Shown here: positions 45,902 to 54,149 of the stretch, one piece after another
Numbering within the stretch: position 1 is the stretch's first letter
How the letters are laid out: the number at the start of each line of letters is the position of its first letter
Source of the DNA: Chitinophagaceae bacterium PMP191F
GTDB lineage: Bacteria; Bacteroidota; Bacteroidia; Chitinophagales; Chitinophagaceae
Direction: 5' to 3'
NCBI GenBank assembly: GCA_001302245.1
Contig: LGYU01000014.1
Span: 186,001-250,000 of the forward strand
Length of the DNA: 64,000 nucleotides
The notes under the pieces: model-generated
Told to the model about the DNA's origin: nothing
The model's input: the letters and a program-made list of their open reading frames with translations, nothing else
Database searches by the model: none
Translations under genes and position numbers: made by a program

Positions 45902-46810
45902 ATGAGTGCGTACAGGCTGGATTACCTGGATCAGTTAGAGTCGGAAGCCATTCACATTTTGCGTGAAGTGGCCGGGCAGTTTGAGCGCCCCGCTTTATTG
46001 TTTTCAGGAGGAAAGGATTCCATTACATTGGTGCACCTGGCATTAAAGGCATTTCGTCCCGGAAAATTTCCTTTTCCGCTGGTACATATTGATACCGGGC
46101 ACAATTTTTCCGAAGCATTGGATTTTCGTGACAGCCTGGTGGAAGCGCTGGGAGAAAAACTGATTGTGCGTAAGGTAGAAGATACTATCCGTGCTAAAAA
46201 CCTTACAGAACCCAAAGGTAAATTTGCAAGCCGCAATGCTTTGCAGACATTTACTTTGCTGGATACCATTGAAGAATTTCAGTTTGATGCCTGCATAGGG
46301 GGGGCACGCAGGGATGAAGAAAAAGCACGTGCTAAAGAACGTATCTTCTCTGTACGGGATGAGTTTGGACAATGGGATCCCAAACTACAGCGTCCGGAGT
46401 TGTGGAATATTTACAATGGCCGTATCAGCAAGGGAGAAAACGTGCGGGCATTTCCTATCAGCAACTGGACAGAGCTGGATGTATGGAATTACATCCGTCG
46501 TGAAAATATCGCTCTGCCATCTATTTATTTTTCACACAACAGACAGGTGATCGATCACGAAGGACAATTGGTGGCAGTATCTGATTTTATCCGCCTGGAT
46601 GATACCGATACCGTGCAGACCCGTAAAGTGCGTTACCGAACGGTGGGCGATATGACCTGTACGGCTGCAGTAGAATCGGATGCTGTTAATATAGATGATA
46701 TTATCCGGGAGATCACAGCGGCCAAAACCAGCGAACGTGGCGAAACACGTATTGACGATAAAGTGTCTGAAGCTGCGATGGAAGACAGGAAGAAGAATGG
46801 ATATTTCTGA
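45902..46810 (+). CDS. cysD: Sulfate adenylyltransferase subunit 2
   Basis: 302 residues, normal length. N-type ATP pyrophosphatase: LLFSGGKDSITLVHLALKAF (SGGKDS loop), PLVHIDTGHNFSEALDFRD, CIGGARRDEEKARAKERIFSVRD, NWTELDVWNYI and the end ERGETRIDDKVSEAAMEDRKKNGYF, all typical of CysD. Joins sulfate to AMP from ATP with the GTPase CysN. Starts 27 bases after cysH and is followed by cysN at 74 bases. Second gene of the cys operon. Confidence 0.97.
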   Translation: MSAYRLDYLDQLESEAIHILREVAGQFERPALLFSGGKDSITLVHLALKAFRPGKFPFPLVHIDTGHNFSEALDFRDSLVEALGEKLIVRKVEDTIRAKNLTEPKGKFASRNALQTFTLLDTIEEFQFDACIGGARRDEEKARAKERIFSVRDEFGQWDPKLQRPELWNIYNGRISKGENVRAFPISNWTELDVWNYIRRENIALPSIYFSHNRQVIDHEGQLVAVSDFIRLDDTDTVQTRKVRYRTVGDMTCTAAVESDAVNIDDIIREITAAKTSERGETRIDDKVSEAAMEDRKKNGYF

Positions 46811-46884
46811 ATTGCCGATTTTGCGATTGTGGGATTTATAAAATCACTCAATCCTGCATCTCAAAATCAAAAAAATAACTAACA

Positions 46885-48126
46885 ATGGATTTACTACGTT
46901 TCATAACTGCCGGTAGTGTAGATGATGGGAAAAGCACCCTGATCGGACGTTTGCTGTATGACAGCAAGAGTATTATGATCGATCAACTGGAAGCTATTGA
47001 AAAACAGAGCAGGAGTAAGGATGAAGGCGTAATAGACCTGGCATTGCTGACAGACGGTTTGCGGGCCGAGCGGGAACAGGGTATTACCATTGATGTGGCA
47101 TACAAATATTTCTCAACGCCCAAACGCAAATTCATCATTGCCGATGCACCGGGACATATTCAGTATACCCGAAACATGGTGACAGGTGCTTCTAATGCAG
47201 ACCTGGCAATCATCCTGGTAGACGCAAGGAACGGTGTAGTGGAACAAACACGTCGCCATTCTATTATCGCATCGTTGCTGAATATTCCACACATTGTAGT
47301 AGCCATCAATAAAATGGACCTGGTAGACTATTCAGAGAATGTATACAATAATATTGTGATCGACTACGCGGAAGTGGCACGTACACTGGAACTGAATAAC
47401 GTGACCTATATTCCTATCAGTGCGTTGAACGGTGATAACATCGTTGTAAAATCAGAGCGTCTGAACTGGTATGAAGGCCCCGCATTGCTCAACTTCCTGG
47501 AAGAAGTACAGGTGCAACAGGCTGTAAATCTTACCGAAGCGCGTTTGCCGGTACAATATGTCATCAGGCCACAGACAGATGATCTGCATGATTATCGTGG
47601 GTATGCGGGTAAGATCATCAGTGGTATTTACAAAAAAGGAGATGCCGTAACCATACAGCCTGCCGGTATTACCAGCCGAATTAAGGCTATTGAAACAGGT
47701 GGCCGTGAAGTGGAAGAGGCATTTGCACCGCAAAGTGTGGTGTTGCACCTGGAAGATGATATAGATATCAGCAGGGGGGATGTGATTGTAAAAGCGGAAA
47801 ATCCGCTGCAGGTATCACAGGAACTGGAAGTATTGTTGTGCTGGATGGATAACAAGCCTTTGCAGGCAGGCAACAAATACCTGTTGCAGATCAATAGCCG
47901 TGTAGTGAAAAGTGTGGTAAAAGATATTGAATACAGACTGGATGTAAATACGCTGCAACGCGAGGCGTTGCCTTCGGGTGCCGTTTTGAATGATGTGGTA
48001 AAAGCAACCATTAAAACCGCTTCTGCTATTCCGTATGATGCTTACAAAACGTTGCGGGCAAACGGGGGAGCCATCCTGATTGATGAGACCAGTCATGTAA
48101 CGGTCGGTGCGTGTATGATCCAGTAA
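46885..48126 (+). CDS. cysN: Sulfate adenylyltransferase subunit 1 (GTPase)
   Basis: 413 residues. EF-Tu-like GTPase: GSVDDGKSTLIGRLLYDSK (G1), DADAPGHIQYTRN-type block DAPGHIQYTRNMVTGAS (G3), NKMDLVDYS (G4), followed by two beta-barrel domains. Two signatures, LLYDSKSIMIDQLEAIEKQS and LLTDGLRAEREQGITIDVAYKYF, identify CysN rather than a translation factor. No APS kinase domain (CysNC fusion) is attached, so the product is APS, matching the Fe-S APS reductase. GTP hydrolysis drives the unfavourable sulfate activation. Third gene of the operon. Confidence 0.97.
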   Translation: MDLLRFITAGSVDDGKSTLIGRLLYDSKSIMIDQLEAIEKQSRSKDEGVIDLALLTDGLRAEREQGITIDVAYKYFSTPKRKFIIADAPGHIQYTRNMVTGASNADLAIILVDARNGVVEQTRRHSIIASLLNIPHIVVAINKMDLVDYSENVYNNIVIDYAEVARTLELNNVTYIPISALNGDNIVVKSERLNWYEGPALLNFLEEVQVQQAVNLTEARLPVQYVIRPQTDDLHDYRGYAGKIISGIYKKGDAVTIQPAGITSRIKAIETGGREVEEAFAPQSVVLHLEDDIDISRGDVIVKAENPLQVSQELEVLLCWMDNKPLQAGNKYLLQINSRVVKSVVKDIEYRLDVNTLQREALPSGAVLNDVVKATIKTASAIPYDAYKTLRANGGAILIDETSHVTVGACMIQ

Positions 48127-48172
48127 GCGAAGATCAATACTTAATGTCCGGACAGGAACAGAAGGCATTTTT

Positions 48173-48180
48173 TATACTTG
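48173..48180 (+). promoter_or_regulatory. Minus-7 element of an internal promoter before the SUMT gene
   Basis: TATACTTG, seven of eight bases of TAnnTTTG, placed five bases before palindrome copy 3 and 38 bases before the gene, so the second half of the operon can have its own regulated promoter. Confidence 0.45.
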
Positions 48181-48185
48181 TTTAT

Positions 48186-48202
48186 CCTACTAAAAAAGTA
48201 GA
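48186..48202. promoter_or_regulatory. Sulfur-regulon palindrome, copy 3 (SUMT gene)
   Basis: CCTACT-AAAAA-AGTAGA, with perfect CTACT/AGTAG arms, 15 bases before the gene start and just after the TATACTTG element, where a repressor would cover the RNA start. Confidence 0.7.
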
Positions 48203-48217
48203 CAATTAGATAGAAAT

Positions 48218-49078
48218 ATGAGCACAAAAAATCACCCAGCAGGGAAAGTGATACTGGCCGGCGCAGGCCCGGGTGACCCGGACCTGCTTACAATCAAGGC
48301 AGCACGCAGCCTGCAGCAGGCTGATGTTGTGCTTACAGACCGGTTGGTGAGTGAGGACATCCTGAAACAATATGTACGCGCCAATGCTATTGTAGAGTAT
48401 GTTGGCAAACAATGCCGCAGGGGAGCCTCCACACCGCAGCAATATATTAACAACCTGATGGTTGAATATGCATTGCAGGGAAAACAGGTAGTGCGGTTGA
48501 AAGGCGGTGATGTATCTGTTTTTTCAAACATCCTGGATGAACTGCAGGTGCTGGCCCGGCACCATATTCCTTATGAGATCATTCCCGGTGTTACTGCTGC
48601 ATTAGGCGCAGCAGCATATGCTGGTATTCCCTTAACAGCACGTGATCATTCAACTGCAGTGCGGTTGCTGACATTCTATAAATCGGGTGTGGTAACAGAA
48701 GATTACTGGAAAGAGCTGGCCGCTACAAACGATACACTTGTATTCTATATGTCGTCTGAAACACTGGACGATGTGGTTGCCAATCTTGTTAAGAACAATA
48801 TTCCGGCAGACAGGTTGCTGGGAGTGGTAGAGCAGGCTACCACACCATTGCAACGGGTACATACCTGCAACCTGTATACATATGAACAGGAACTGAAAGG
48901 AAAAATATTTGTTTCTCCTTCCCTGGTGATCATTGGAAAAGTAGTGTCATTGCATGCACAATTCGGCTGGTTGGCAAACAGCAACAGCAGTGAACATTAT
49001 TTTAAACCTGTGGAGGGATTATTTGCCACACTCAACGATAATGTAGAAAAAGTAACCAAACATGCTAGCAGAGCCTAA
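48218..49078 (+). CDS. cobA: Uroporphyrinogen-III C-methyltransferase
   Basis: 286 residues. Tetrapyrrole methylase: VILAGAGPGDPDLLTIKAARSLQQADVVLTDRLVS at the start, VRLKGGDVSVFSNILDEL, YEIIPGVTAALGAAAYAGIPLTARD and LKGKIFVSPSLVIIGKVV, the SUMT pattern. Two SAM-dependent methylations make precorrin-2, the precursor of siroheme, which sulfite reductase needs. The other siroheme step is in the fusion gene at 52518. Overlaps the next gene by 17 bases. Preceded by a copy of the sulfur palindrome, so it is also regulated separately. Confidence 0.93.
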   Translation: MSTKNHPAGKVILAGAGPGDPDLLTIKAARSLQQADVVLTDRLVSEDILKQYVRANAIVEYVGKQCRRGASTPQQYINNLMVEYALQGKQVVRLKGGDVSVFSNILDELQVLARHHIPYEIIPGVTAALGAAAYAGIPLTARDHSTAVRLLTFYKSGVVTEDYWKELAATNDTLVFYMSSETLDDVVANLVKNNIPADRLLGVVEQATTPLQRVHTCNLYTYEQELKGKIFVSPSLVIIGKVVSLHAQFGWLANSNSSEHYFKPVEGLFATLNDNVEKVTKHASRA

Positions 49079-50771
49079 ATTGAAATTATTACTCGACCTG
49101 GTAAGCACCTCGTCGCAACAGGAAGTTGCCTGGATGAGTGGTTACCTGTCCGGTTTACTGGCCGGAAGCGCTCCTGTGCAACAACAGGAAGTTGCGCCGC
49201 TGGTTGCCACAGCCAGACCCGCTGTGCAGAAGATCACTATTGCGTATGGTACAGAAACCGGCAATTCCAAAAAGCTGGCTTCGGTATTTGCAGCCCGCGC
49301 CAAAAAAGAGGGTATCAATGCCAAAGTGGTAAGCCTGGATCAGTACAGGTTAACAGACCTTACCAAAGAAGAGTATTTTCTTACCATCATCAGTACACAG
49401 GGTGAGGGAGAGCCACCGGCCACTGCTAAAAAGTTTTACGATCATATTCACCTGAACGGGTTTAAACTGCCTGCTTTAAAATACAGTGTACTGGCATTGG
49501 GCGATACCTCGTATCCTTTATTCTGCAAAGCCGGTGAAGATGTGGATGAACAGTTTGCCAAATTGGGCGGACAAAGATTATTGCCCTTGCAGAAATGTGA
49601 TACCGATTATGAAACCGATGCCGATAGCTGGTTTGCACAGGTGTTGGCTATGCTTTCTTCTGCCGGAACACCCCCTGCTGTTGCAGTGCCTGCAGGAATT
49701 AAAAAAACGAGTGGTAAAAAGATCTATACAGGAACTATTTTAACCAATGTGAATCTGAACGACAGAGGTTCGGATAAACAGACACATCATATAGAAATTG
49801 CTGCTGAAGAACTGGATTACCTGCCGGGAGACTCGATCGGTATTGTGCCGGAGAATCCGTCGGTTGCGGTTGATACTGTAATACAGCTTGCTGGCGTACA
49901 TGCCGATAAAAAGATCAGCTACCGCAATGAGCAGTATAGTATTAAAGAACTGCTACAGAAAAAGCTGAATATTACTTACCTGCCTGCGCGGGTGGTGAAA
50001 CAGTATGCTGTTGTAACAGGACAGGATATACCCGAAACAAAAATTGCGTTGACTGATCTGCTGAGGATCTACCCGGTAAAAGATGCATTGCAGTTTGAAG
50101 AAGTGATTGCTATTCTTGAGCCCATTGCACCGCGTTTATATTCTGTATCCTCTTCACCGGAAGCACACAGCGGCGAAGTGCACATTACCGTGGCAAGAGA
50201 TAGTTTCCGCATCAACAATGAAGTGAAACATGGACTGTGCTCCGATTACCTGGTCGGTTTACCTGCAGACCAGCCTTTGAACTTTTATGTACACAAGAAT
50301 AGCCAGTTCCGTTTACCAGATGCAGATAAAGATGTCATTATGATCGGGCCGGGTACCGGTATTGCACCGTTCCGTTCCTTTATTGCACATCGTGATGCCA
50401 CAGGAGCCGGGGGACGTAACTGGTTGTTTTTTGGTGACCAGCATTTTACCACCGACTTTCTTTATCAGACTGAAATACAGAACTGGTTACAGACAGGAAC
50501 ACTTACACGTATAAATGTGGCCTTTTCCCGCGATCAGTCGTACAAACTGTATGTGCAGCACCGTATACTGGAAAATGCACCGGAACTATGGAAATGGATA
50601 GAAGGCGGAGCCTTCCTGTATGTATGTGGCGCCAAAGAACCGATGAGTGTGGATGTGGAATACACACTGCTACAGGTAATAGAGCGCTTTGGGAGTAAAA
50701 CCACCAGCGAAGCGATACAGTACCTTGACAACCTGAAAGAAGAAGGCAGATATCTGAAAGATGTTTACTAA
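49062..50771 (+). CDS. cysJ: Sulfite reductase (NADPH) flavoprotein subunit
   Basis: 569 residues. Helical start (DLVSTSSQQEVAWMSGYLSGLLA), flavodoxin-like FMN domain at about 65-200 (YGTETGNSKKLASVFAARAKKEG), then the FAD/NADPH ferredoxin reductase half: PRLYSVSSSPEAHSGEVHITV, MIGPGTGIAPFRSFIAHRDATG, FFGDQHFTTDFLYQTE and the C-terminal YVCGAKEPM. Same plan as CysJ. Carries electrons from NADPH to the haemoprotein subunit coded next. It overlaps the SUMT gene and is followed by cysI after 63 bases. Confidence 0.94.
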   Translation: MLAEPKLKLLLDLVSTSSQQEVAWMSGYLSGLLAGSAPVQQQEVAPLVATARPAVQKITIAYGTETGNSKKLASVFAARAKKEGINAKVVSLDQYRLTDLTKEEYFLTIISTQGEGEPPATAKKFYDHIHLNGFKLPALKYSVLALGDTSYPLFCKAGEDVDEQFAKLGGQRLLPLQKCDTDYETDADSWFAQVLAMLSSAGTPPAVAVPAGIKKTSGKKIYTGTILTNVNLNDRGSDKQTHHIEIAAEELDYLPGDSIGIVPENPSVAVDTVIQLAGVHADKKISYRNEQYSIKELLQKKLNITYLPARVVKQYAVVTGQDIPETKIALTDLLRIYPVKDALQFEEVIAILEPIAPRLYSVSSSPEAHSGEVHITVARDSFRINNEVKHGLCSDYLVGLPADQPLNFYVHKNSQFRLPDADKDVIMIGPGTGIAPFRSFIAHRDATGAGGRNWLFFGDQHFTTDFLYQTEIQNWLQTGTLTRINVAFSRDQSYKLYVQHRILENAPELWKWIEGGAFLYVCGAKEPMSVDVEYTLLQVIERFGSKTTSEAIQYLDNLKEEGRYLKDVY

Positions 50772-50834
50772 GAATAAACTGACCGGTACCAATAAGGAAT
50801 TAAAAATTACTGAACACGACCAGAAGTAATCAAT

Positions 50835-52508
50835 ATGAGCGATAACCAGAACTTTTCCCCGGTAGAACGTATCAAAAAAGCCAGCGATGGTTTGCGGGGA
50901 ACATTAAAAGAAAGTTTGCACGATGAGGTAACCGGTGCCATCCGCGAAGATGACCAGTCTCTCATTAAGTTTCATGGAATGTACCAGCAGGACGATCGTG
51001 ATCGTCGCGAGGAACGCAGTGCCAAAAAACTGGAATGGCTGTACTCGTATATGATCCGTTTACGGTTGCCCGGTGGTGTAATGACGCCTGAACAATGGGT
51101 GGGTTTACATCATATTGCCGGTGACCACTCTACCGGGGTAATAAAAGTAACTACCAGGCAAACCATCCAGTTGCACGGTATTGTAAAATCGCACGTGAAA
51201 CCTACCATACAGGCTTTTAATACCATTCACCTTGATTCAATTGCAGCATGTGGTGATGTGAACAGGAATGTAGTGTGCAGTGCGCATCCTTTCCGTTCTG
51301 CCATTCATGAGCAGGTATTTGCTTATGCGGATAAGATCAGTCAACTGGCATTGCCCAAAACAAAAGCCTATTATGAAATATGGCTGGATGAACAGCCGCT
51401 GACCGATAAAAAACAAGAAGAAGATCCGCTGTACCAGGATCGTTATCTGCCACGTAAGTTCAAGATCGGTATAGCAATCCCTCCGGATAATGATGTGGAT
51501 GTATTTGCCAATGACGTAGGACTGATTGCTATAATAGAAAATACCAAGCTCAAAGGATTTAATATAGCAGCGGGTGGTGGGTTGAGCACTACGCATGGCA
51601 ATCCAAATACGTACGCCCGGCTGGCTACCGTATTGGGTTTTTGCGACAGCGAAGAAAAAACGCTGAAAGCGGTATATGAGATCATTACCATTCAGCGCGA
51701 TTTTGGTAATCGCAGTGATCGCAAACTGGCACGTTTGAAATATACCATTGACAAAATGGGTGTAGAAGCTTTTAAGCAGGAATTGGAAAAACGTTGCGGT
51801 TTTGCTTTGGAACCTGAACGTCCTTACACCTTTACGCAACGTGCCGATCATTATGGATGGCATCAGAATCACCTGGGTAACTGGTTCTATACCGTGTTTG
51901 TAGAAAATGGCAGGATACTGGATGATGAAAAAACGACATTGAAAACCGCATTGCTGGAAGTGGCAAAAACAGGTAAGGCAAACTTCCGTTTCAGTTGTAA
52001 CCAGAATGTAATACTGGGTGATATCAACCCCGGTGATAAAGAAACTGTAGAGGCTGTACTGAAGCAATATGGTATTATTGAGCATACAGATGATGCCGGC
52101 GCTGTAAGACGCAGCGCTGTGGCTTGCGTGGCATTCAATACCTGCCCGCTGGCACTGGCAGAAGCGCAACGTTACCTGCCCACCCTGATCAGTAAAATGG
52201 AACCGGTGCTGGAAAAATATGGGTTGCAGCAGGAAGAGATCGCAGTACGCATGACTGGTTGTCCCAATGGTTGCGGAAGACCTTATGTAGCAGAGATTGG
52301 TTTTGTAGGCACCGCGTACGGACATTACAACCTGCACCTGGGTGGCGACCGTGAAGGAACAAGACTAAATAAAAAATATAAAGAGAACCTGGATGAATCA
52401 TCTATACTGATTGAACTGGACAACCTGTTCAGTTTGTACAGCAGTAAAAGACTGGCTGGTGAAACCTTTGGTGATTTTGTCATACGCCAGCAATTGGTTA
52501 CTATTTAA
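50835..52508 (+). CDS. cysI: Sulfite reductase haemoprotein subunit
   Basis: 557 residues. Ferredoxin-like halves with PGGVMTPEQWVGLHHIAGDHSTGVIKVTTRQTIQLHGI and the second half ending in the siroheme/[4Fe-4S] site: CVAFNTCPLALAEA (Cys-x5-Cys) and MTGCPNGCGRPYVAEIGFVG (Cys-x3-Cys). Reduces sulfite to sulfide with six electrons. Ends QQLVTI. The stop is nine bases before the siroheme-synthase/TSUP fusion. Length and motifs match the assimilatory enzyme, not the dissimilatory one. Confidence 0.96.
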   Translation: MSDNQNFSPVERIKKASDGLRGTLKESLHDEVTGAIREDDQSLIKFHGMYQQDDRDRREERSAKKLEWLYSYMIRLRLPGGVMTPEQWVGLHHIAGDHSTGVIKVTTRQTIQLHGIVKSHVKPTIQAFNTIHLDSIAACGDVNRNVVCSAHPFRSAIHEQVFAYADKISQLALPKTKAYYEIWLDEQPLTDKKQEEDPLYQDRYLPRKFKIGIAIPPDNDVDVFANDVGLIAIIENTKLKGFNIAAGGGLSTTHGNPNTYARLATVLGFCDSEEKTLKAVYEIITIQRDFGNRSDRKLARLKYTIDKMGVEAFKQELEKRCGFALEPERPYTFTQRADHYGWHQNHLGNWFYTVFVENGRILDDEKTTLKTALLEVAKTGKANFRFSCNQNVILGDINPGDKETVEAVLKQYGIIEHTDDAGAVRRSAVACVAFNTCPLALAEAQRYLPTLISKMEPVLEKYGLQQEEIAVRMTGCPNGCGRPYVAEIGFVGTAYGHYNLHLGGDREGTRLNKKYKENLDESSILIELDNLFSLYSSKRLAGETFGDFVIRQQLVTI

Positions 52509-52517
52509 GCTATCCTG

Positions 52518-54038
52518 ATGTCGTCGGTAAAAACAATAGAATCAACAACCAGTGAAATACTGGTTACAGAGCCTGAAACCAACAGGTTGTTCCCGGTTTT
52601 TCTGAAGCTGGAAACTTTACGGGTGCTGGTGGTAGGTGCAGGTAAGGTTGGGCTGGAAAAACTTACAGGCATATTGCAGAATGCACCTGCTACTGCCGTC
52701 ACTGTTGTTGCTGTTACTATTGCTGAAGAAGTGAGGGCATTGGCTGCTGCATATCCGAATATAAAGGTTCATGAACGTGCATTTGAGCTGCCCGATCTTA
52801 ATGAGAAAGATCTTATCATTATAGCAGTGAATGAACCTGTAGCCAGCAATGTAATACGTAATGCCGCGAAAAAGAACAGGTTGCTGGTAAATGTGGCAGA
52901 TACCCCGGATCAATGTGATTTTTATCTGAGTTCAGTAGTACAGAAAGGCAATCTTAAAATTGCTATTTCCACCAATGGCAAATCGCCTACGGCTGCAAAA
53001 CGGATCAAAGAAGTGCTGAACAATGCATTGCCGGGTGAACTGAATGATGTGATCAACAACCTGCACCAGGTACGGAACAGGCTCAATGGCAATTTCGCTG
53101 CAAAAGTGAAAAAGCTTAATGATCTTACTAAGGTATTGGTGGAAAATGAGAATGCAGAACGTGAGAGGAAATGGAAAAAGATCGCTACCCGTTCTTTACT
53201 GGCCTTCGCATTAATGCTGATAGGACATTTTATATTTTCTTATCTGCCATTGCAGAAAATTGGCGATGGGGTAGTCGATCTGTATCATTCACTGGATAAA
53301 GGCTTTTTTATTGTAATGGCAGGCGGCTTCTTTGCCCAGTTGGTAGATGGAGCGCTGGGAATGGGATATGGGGTAACCAGTACAACCATCTTGTTGTCTG
53401 CAGGTATTAGTCCTGCTGCTATCAGTGGTAGTATCCATACTGCCGAAATGTTTGCCAGCGGTGCATCCGGTTATAGTCACTACAAGTTTGGAAATGTCAA
53501 TAAGAAATTATTCAAAGCATTGCTGATACCTGGTATCATCGGTGCAGTGATCGGTGCTGTATTATTGACAAAGCTGGGGGAAACGCATGTAAAATATATC
53601 CGCCCGGTAATGGCGGTGTATACCATGGTACTGGGGGTGAAGATCCTGTACAATGCGTTCAGGAAACCTAAACAACAAAAAAAGTTTAAACATTATGGCT
53701 GGCTGGCCGGTGCCGGTGGTTTCCTGGATTCATTTGGTGGCGGAGGCTGGGGCCCGATTGTAACCACTACGCTTATCACCAAAGGGCGCAGTCCGCGTTT
53801 TGTGATCGGATCAGTGAGTTTGTCTGAATTTTTTGTAACCCTGGCCAGTGCCTTTACCTTCTTCACGTTATTGGGTGTTACACACTGGCAGGTGATCCTG
53901 GCACTGATCATTGGCGGATTGCTGGCAGCGCCATTGGCAGCTAAACTGGCGGGTAAACTGCCCCGTAAAACGGCCTTTATTTTACTGGGTATACTGGTTG
54001 TATTCTGGAGCCTGAGGATCCTGGTGAAGATCTTATAA
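52518..54038 (+). CDS. Fusion of siroheme synthase N-domain (precorrin-2 dehydrogenase) and TSUP-family transporter
   Basis: 506 residues. Residues about 20-215 are the CysG N-terminal type: NAD-binding VLVVGAGKVGLEKL, LIIIAVNEPVASNVIRNAAKK, NVADTPDQCDFYLSS with the catalytic Asp, and KIAISTNGKSPTAAKRIKEVL, which oxidises precorrin-2 and may insert iron. Residues about 225-506 are a membrane protein of the TauE/SafE (TSUP) family with about eight helices, starting FFAQLVDGALGMGYGVTSTTILL and with a second repeat GGFLDSFGGGGWGPIVTTTLI; both carry the DG(x)GGG-like TSUP motifs. TSUP members move sulfite, sulfate or organosulfonates. The two activities are joined in one chain; the frame is continuous. 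It supplies the missing siroheme step and perhaps the sulfate importer, which is otherwise absent. Confidence 0.9.
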   Translation: MSSVKTIESTTSEILVTEPETNRLFPVFLKLETLRVLVVGAGKVGLEKLTGILQNAPATAVTVVAVTIAEEVRALAAAYPNIKVHERAFELPDLNEKDLIIIAVNEPVASNVIRNAAKKNRLLVNVADTPDQCDFYLSSVVQKGNLKIAISTNGKSPTAAKRIKEVLNNALPGELNDVINNLHQVRNRLNGNFAAKVKKLNDLTKVLVENENAERERKWKKIATRSLLAFALMLIGHFIFSYLPLQKIGDGVVDLYHSLDKGFFIVMAGGFFAQLVDGALGMGYGVTSTTILLSAGISPAAISGSIHTAEMFASGASGYSHYKFGNVNKKLFKALLIPGIIGAVIGAVLLTKLGETHVKYIRPVMAVYTMVLGVKILYNAFRKPKQQKKFKHYGWLAGAGGFLDSFGGGGWGPIVTTTLITKGRSPRFVIGSVSLSEFFVTLASAFTFFTLLGVTHWQVILALIIGGLLAAPLAAKLAGKLPRKTAFILLGILVVFWSLRILVKIL

Positions 54039-54058
54039 CGCAATAACAATATAAAATG

Positions 54059-54084
54059 CTCTCTCTTTAGCGGGAGAGTTTTTT
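54059..54084 (+). terminator. Terminator of the cys operon
   Basis: CTCTCTC (54059-54065) pairs with GGGAGAG (54072-54078; one G/T wobble) and six T follow. Separates the cys operon from the TonB receptor gene. Confidence 0.75.
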
Positions 54085-54094
54085 AGAAAATAAA

Positions 54095-54115
54095 AGTCTA
54101 CTAAAACAGTAGACT
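54095..54115. promoter_or_regulatory. Sulfur-regulon palindrome, copy 4 (TonB receptor)
   Basis: AGTCTACT-AAAAC-AGTAGACT, a perfect eight-base inverted repeat and the longest of the four copies. It lies 34 bases before the TonB receptor gene start and after the cys terminator, so it controls that gene independently. Confidence 0.75.
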
Positions 54116-54149
54116 AATAAATGGTAATAATTCTTAAAACAACAGCTTT

